From assembly GCA_043228905.1 (NCBI GenBank), contig JBHGNT010000020.1:12834001-12898000 (forward strand): a stretch of 64,000 bases of DNA, written 5' to 3'. The notes beneath the pieces are model-generated. The model saw only the letters and a list, made by a program, of their open reading frames with translations. It was not told where the DNA came from and made no database searches. Below, piece after piece: positions 59,779 through 64,000 of this stretch (positions are counted from its first letter, which is position 1; each line of letters begins with the position of its first letter). The position numbers and the translations under genes were made by a program. The stretch comes from Azolla caroliniana. Its lineage: Eukaryota; Polypodiophyta.

Positions 59779-60970
59779 ATGAACACACAAATGGGTAGCT
59801 CGCTCCCTAGTGAAAACCTAGACCAATGCAATTATTCATATTAGGAGTACAAGATGAACCAATACTTATTCGACCAAGGGTATTGGAGCTAGATCAACGA
59901 CGCACTTGAAACCAAACCCGACATCACAAACGCCAACTACCCAACGTGGGATCAAGGAGTGAGTGGGGTAATGTATTGATTGGCAGCATGTGTCCACGAC
60001 CACATGCTTAACCACTTTCAAGATGCCAAGACGCCTAAAGAAGCGTGGGCAAACTTAAAGAAAATTTTCGCCGCCAACACGACCGTCCGAAAGCTTCAAC
60101 TCCAACAAGAGTTGAACAACATTCGGCAAAAAGATATGTTTGTGTCGGACTACACTGCCAAGAATAAGAGCATTTGCGATTCGCTTGGTTCCACCAATGT
60201 AAACGTCGACAAAGACGAGATTGTTCAAATATGATTGGGCGGCCTCGCACAATGATTTGACTCGTTAAGGACGGCTATCCTAGCAAGGCAAAACCCTCCT
60301 TCATTCTTCGACCTTTAATCAATGATATTGGTCGAAGAGAACCACGTTCAAACCAAAAGCAAGACATCAAAAGGACAATTGTTCTTCTTGAATTCGGATG
60401 GTGGCCGAGGTGGTAGAAGAGGTCAATTCGACCCCTCTCACGAAGGGAACTCAAACATTCGACATCAAGACGACGAAAGCCATCGAGGAACCTTCGGCGA
60501 ACAAGGCCCCCCACTTGCAACTATTGCGGCAAAATCGGCCACTGTGAATAGGAGTGTCGGAAAAAGAGAAGTGAGTCGGCTTCGACAAGACGACAACTCA
60601 CAAACTACACCACCAACTCTGAATACGACGACTAGGGTGGACTATTCGTAATGAGACATAGAGGTGAGTGAACTCTATGACGACCTCTGCACCTCCAACT
60701 CAAAAGACACATGGTTCATCAACTCCGACACCTTACATCATATGACATCACACCAAGAGTGGTTTTGTGACTTAAGAATGCAATATCGACCCGACTTCTT
60801 AGAGACGGGAGATGACACCACACATCCTATTCGGCACATCAACAATGTCGCATTCGGGAAAGAAGGAGAGCAAACTTACATCAAGAATGTCTTGCATGTG
60901 CCCACAATAACAAAGAATCTTGTCTCGGTCGGCCAAATCATGGAGCAAGGCATGCAAGTTCGTTTCAACA
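59779..60970 (+). pseudogene. Copia A4 gag to protease, heavily decayed
   Basis: It starts MNTQMGSSLPSENLDQ, then stops at SY-stop-EYKMNQYLF (TAG), WS-stop-IN and VMY-stop-LAACVHDHML, with more at QI-stop-LGGLA. A zinc knuckle near 60527 reads CNYCGKIGHCE-stop-EC. The protease motif has become WFINSDTLHHMTSH (DSGASNHM in the other copies). The sequence ends in GQIMEQGMQVRFN, where the A5 LTR begins. Confidence 0.88.
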
Positions 60971-61174
60971 TGTTGAGAATCGAACTCAACTTCCCATAGA
61001 AATAGGTTTCACACTAGCTCATGGACATACCATGCTAGTTTTGTAAATAGTAGAAAGGGCCCTTGTCCTAGTTTAGTTTGTATTTAAACCAACCCTTTGT
61101 AACTTTGTTACCGTTGGATGTAATACATAGTTTTCTCATCTTAAGACTCTCTCTCTCAGTTTCGCATACGTGCT

Positions 61175-61215
<41 letters not shown>

Positions 61216-61248
61216 ACTGCTGCCTACAATCACTCTCCTTTCTTTTCA
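60971..61248 (+). repeat. 5' LTR of copia A5 (278 bp)
   Basis: It begins TGTTGAGAATCGAACTCAAC and ends CCTTTCTTTTCA, followed by the primer site. It includes an (AC)n run near 61182-61210. It is clearly related to the A2 and A3 LTRs at its start but much diverged inside. Confidence 0.9.
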
Positions 61249-61261
61249 TGGTATCAGAGCG
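61249..61261 (+). other. Primer-binding site of copia A5
   Basis: TGGTATCAGAGCG directly after the LTR. Confidence 0.9.
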
Positions 61262-61350
61262 TGTGGTTTTCTTATCAAGACTAATCGACTATGGTGTTCT
61301 ACATACCGACGATCAATAAAATCGGTTCAAGAAAAAGAGAAGAAATCATC

Positions 61351-62069
61351 ATGAATACTCATATGGGAAGCGCTCTTCCTACAGAGAAGCTCGACAGGAC
61401 AAACTTCGCATCTTGGGAGTACAAAATGCATCAATACCTTTTCGAACAAGGATACTGGAGCTATATTGAAGGAGCTCACGAAACACAACCCAACCCAACA
61501 CACGCCAAGTATCCTGTTTGGGAGCAAGCCGCAAGCCATGTGTTGTATTGCCTTGCATCATGCGTACATGATCACATGCTAGGATATATTAGAGAGACGA
61601 AAACATTGAAAGAAGCGTGGGGCAATCTCAAGAGGATCTTCGCGGCCAATACGGCTGCCCGCAAGCTCCAACTCCGTCAGGAGTTTAATGGCATTCAACA
61701 AATAGACATGTCAATCGGCAGCTACGCCTTGAAGATCAAGGAGCTGTCTGATGCCCTCGGGTCGATCAATGTTGGCATTGACGACGAAGAAATGGTGCAG
61801 ATATGCCTCGGATGCTTCACACCTCGATTCAGTGCAATAAGGTCCACCGTCCTCACAAGAGAGAATCCTCCCACCTTTTTCGACCTCTAGTCAATATTGC
61901 TGGTCGAGGAAAATCACGCTCGACAAAGGAGCAACGGACTAGAGGGTCGGATGCTCTACTCCCAATCGGATGATAGAAGAAATTTTGTCCGTGGAAATAG
62001 AGGTCGAGTCGGACAAGGCCGTCATAGTCGGCAGATCCAAGAGCGTAATGACAAGAATATGCGGAATAT
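61351..62069 (+). pseudogene. Copia A5 gag, truncated by copia B
   Basis: It is open from ATG 61351 (MNTHMGSALPTEKLDRTNF) to a TAG at 61888-61890 (FFDL-stop-SILLVEENH). A2 has CAG here, and A4 has TAA at the same codon. The frame goes on to RMLYSQSDDRR and the glycine-rich tail before the B LTR end begins at 62070. It is well preserved for about 540 bases, so younger than A4. Confidence 0.9.
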
Positions 62070-62635
62070 TGCTCTGCCACAACCGAGTCTCAAGATCAAC
62101 CATAGAAAGCTGAGAATAGTAAGAAATGCACGTATACACACAAAGAATAGAGCAAGAGAAAGTACACAGGATGTTTATGTGGAAAACACTAAACGGGAAA
62201 AACCACGGGAGCCCACTAGCTCCAACTATCACTATGTAGGGAGAATACAACAGGAGGAGCACAGAGGCAACGACCTCGTGCTCTCAATCTTTGCCTGACG
62301 GCAGTTACAACAGAGACATGCTTTGTATCACTCTCTCTCTCTCTACAACAGTTACACTGGGAACTCTTTGTTGAAAAACAGTGCTCGGCCACAACCGAGG
62401 AATAGGATCAACTTTCAGAAAACACGAAATACAAAGTGCACAAGGACAATAGTGAGAGAAAGGTACACTGGATGTTTTACGTGGAAAACCCTAAATGGGG
62501 AAAAACCACGGGAGTCCTCAAACTCCAACTATCAGTATAAACAGAGATGTACAATGGTGAAGCTACAAGGCAACAACCTTGAGCTCACTGTCTTCGCCAC
62601 AGGCGGCGGCAGTACACAGAGGCAACGACCTCTTC

Positions 62636-62692
<57 letters not shown>

Positions 62693-63023
62693 CTGCACTC
62701 TCTTCGCATAAAATGAGCAACAACAACAAACTGTTTGCCCTAAGTCATATTTATACACATATGACTTTCGGGCTATTTACAAATATAGCCTCAAGGGCCC
62801 TTGGCAAACATATTCACAAATATGTCCCCCGCATCCGGATCTCTCTCCGGGTACATTCGTCATCCGGCTCCGTAACCGGGGTCTTCATCATCCGGATCCG
62901 TATCCGGGTACTCTTCATCCGGCTTCATGCCGGGTACTCTTCATCATCCGGTTCCGTAACCGCAACCGGGCTTGCCGTCATTCATCTCCGGACATCCCAT
63001 CCGGAGGGACCGAAATCCCAACA
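62070..63023 (-). repeat. 3' LTR of copia B with an internally duplicated end
   Basis: On the minus strand it starts TGTTGGGATTTCGG at 63023, just after a GTGAAGGGGGAG polypurine tract. The end motif CTCGGTTGTGGC(A/C)GAGCA occurs twice, at 62382 and at 62070, with 312 bp between. Either the LTR is 954 bp with a tandem duplication of its end, or it ends at 62382 and a partial second copy adjoins it. It contains a 50 bp (TC)n run (62637-62690). Confidence 0.75.
62850..62965. repeat. CCGG-rich minisatellite in the copia B LTR
   Basis: CATCCGG(C/A)TCCGTA(A/T)CCGGG with TACTCTTCATC spacers, about four units of 26-33 bp. Each unit has inverted CCGGAT/ATCCGG arms. Confidence 0.75.
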
Positions 63024-63036
63024 AACTCCCCCTTCA
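63024..63036 (-). other. Polypurine tract and stop of copia B
   Basis: Minus strand GTGAAGGGGGAGTT lies between the polyprotein stop and the LTR. Confidence 0.75.
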
Positions 63037-64000
63037 CTTCGGCATGGGATGTTTCTCCAATCCGACCCTCTTCCGGCATGCTTCCAGCTTGTCGGGTGTG
63101 AGCACCTTGGTCAGCATATCCGACCCGTTCTCGTCCGTGTGGATCTTCGTCAGCACGAACTCCTTGTCTTCTATCCTTTCCCGGATCCAGTGATATCTTC
63201 GCTGGATGTGCTTCGTCCGGGAGTGATAGGCCGCGTTCTTCGCAAGGTGGATGGCACTCTGACTGTCGCAGTAGAGTCGGTACTCCTCTTGCCGGATACC
63301 GAGCTCTCTAATGAAGTCCTTCATCCATATTATTTCCTTGCCGGCTTCAACAGCCGCCATGTACTCCGCCTCCGTGGTTGACAACGCAACCGTCTTCTGC
63401 AGCCTCGACTGCCATGAAACAGCTCCCCCTGCATACGTCATCACATACCCTGATGTGGACCGGCTGGTATCTGCATCAGCCGACATATCCGAATCGGTGA
63501 AGCCGTCGAGTTCGGGCTTGCCGGAGCCGAATCGGAGGCACATGTTTGCCGTGCCCTTCAGGTATCGGAGTATCCACTTGGCCGCGTTCCAATGCTCTTT
63601 GCCGGGATTACTCATGTACCGGCTCACCACTCCGACTGCATATCCTATGTCCGGTCTCGTACACACCATGGCGTACATCAAGCTCCCGACGGCTGAGGCA
63701 TACGGCACTTTCATCATATCCTCCTTTTCAGCCTTTGTCTTGGGACTTTGCTTGCTGGACAGCTTGCAGTTTGCCGGGAGGGTCGATCCGACCGGTCTTG
63801 CTTCCGACATGTTGAACCGGTGAAGCACCTTCGTCACGTACTTCTCCTGTGACAGCCACAACTGCTTCTTCTTCCGGTCCCGGATGATGTGCATCCCTAG
63901 TATTTGCCTCGCCGGACCCAGGTCCTTCATTGAGAAGGTTCGGTGAAGAGCCTTCTTCAGCATCCGTATCTTGACCTGGTCCCGTCCGACGATCAACATG
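63034..64000 (-). CDS. Copia B RT end and RNase H (partial, open to the window edge)
   Basis: On the minus strand the frame enters from the right edge just after the catalytic box (MLIVGRDQ) and stays open to the stop at 63034-63036. Blocks: SMKDLGPARQILGM, PYASAVGSLMYAMVCTRPDIGYAVG, FTDSDMSADADTSRSTSGYVMTYAGGAVSW, STTEAEYMAA, LYCDSQSAIHLAKNAAYHSRTKHI. It is the usual C-terminal third of a copia polyprotein, of a different lineage from family A. No stop or frameshift is seen in 320 residues, so the element may be fairly young. Confidence 0.93.
   Translation of the reverse strand, partial: MLIVGRDQVKIRMLKKALHRTFSMKDLGPARQILGMHIIRDRKKKQLWLSQEKYVTKVLHRFNMSEARPVGSTLPANCKLSSKQSPKTKAEKEDMMKVPYASAVGSLMYAMVCTRPDIGYAVGVVSRYMSNPGKEHWNAAKWILRYLKGTANMCLRFGSGKPELDGFTDSDMSADADTSRSTSGYVMTYAGGAVSWQSRLQKTVALSTTEAEYMAAVEAGKEIIWMKDFIRELGIRQEEYRLYCDSQSAIHLAKNAAYHSRTKHIQRRYHWIRERIEDKEFVLTKIHTDENGSDMLTKVLTPDKLEACRKRVGLEKHPMPK

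Noticed and set aside
62323-63381. A 352 codon plus-strand frame across the copia B LTR and RNase H
   Set aside because: It is antisense to the copia B coding region and crosses LTR microsatellites.

Overview
The window is nuclear DNA from a land plant, probably a flowering plant with a large, repeat-rich genome. Three things support this: a six-exon ARF1-type small GTPase gene with plant-like sequence, a secreted cysteine-rich peptide gene of the EPFL (epidermal patterning factor-like) family, and a decayed class III peroxidase exon, a family confined to plants. No species can be named from the sequence. About half of the window is retrotransposon, much of it nested element inside element.

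Left block (1-31.7 kb). A degenerate Ty1/copia element on the minus strand (family A, copy A1) is split by a complete but stop-ridden Ty3/gypsy element (179-7704). Then come LINE debris, a plus-strand L1-type LINE (about 13.0-23.65 kb) and a minus-strand LINE remnant (23.69-31.74 kb) lying tail to tail. The plus LINE is interrupted inside its ORF2 by a 5,343 bp copia element (16388-21730). This element has a 5-bp target duplication, two 282 bp LTRs that read as identical, and one uninterrupted 1,337 codon gag-pol frame; it is the one apparently intact, recently inserted element here. The minus LINE is interrupted inside ORF1 by copia copy A2 (25730-31179), complete in structure but carrying stops and a frameshift.

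Middle block (31.7-51 kb). This is AT-rich intergenic DNA with degenerate tandem repeats and microsatellites. It holds a three-exon EPFL4/5/6-type peptide gene (38094-40224, plus strand) with a microsatellite in its second intron, and a peroxidase pseudo-exon (about 45.9-46.4 kb, minus strand).

ARF1 block (51.08-54.41 kb, minus strand). Six coding exons with canonical splice sites assemble to a 181 residue ARF1 GTPase. This is the best supported host gene in the window.

Right block (55.8-64 kb). Two tRNA-like (SINE) modules precede what looks like a four-deep stack of copia insertions: A3 (minus) broken by A4 (plus), broken by A5 (plus), broken by a different copia, B (minus), which runs off the right edge. 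The matching right halves should lie beyond base 64000. A4 has a near-palindromic 246 bp LTR and about 2 kb of foreign sequence in its leader, including eight copies of a 105 bp repeat.

The host genes are not functionally linked to one another. The mobile elements form a layered insertion history. Premature stops in the older copies are often TGA where CGA is expected, as methylated-CpG decay would produce, while the young copia is still CpG-rich.
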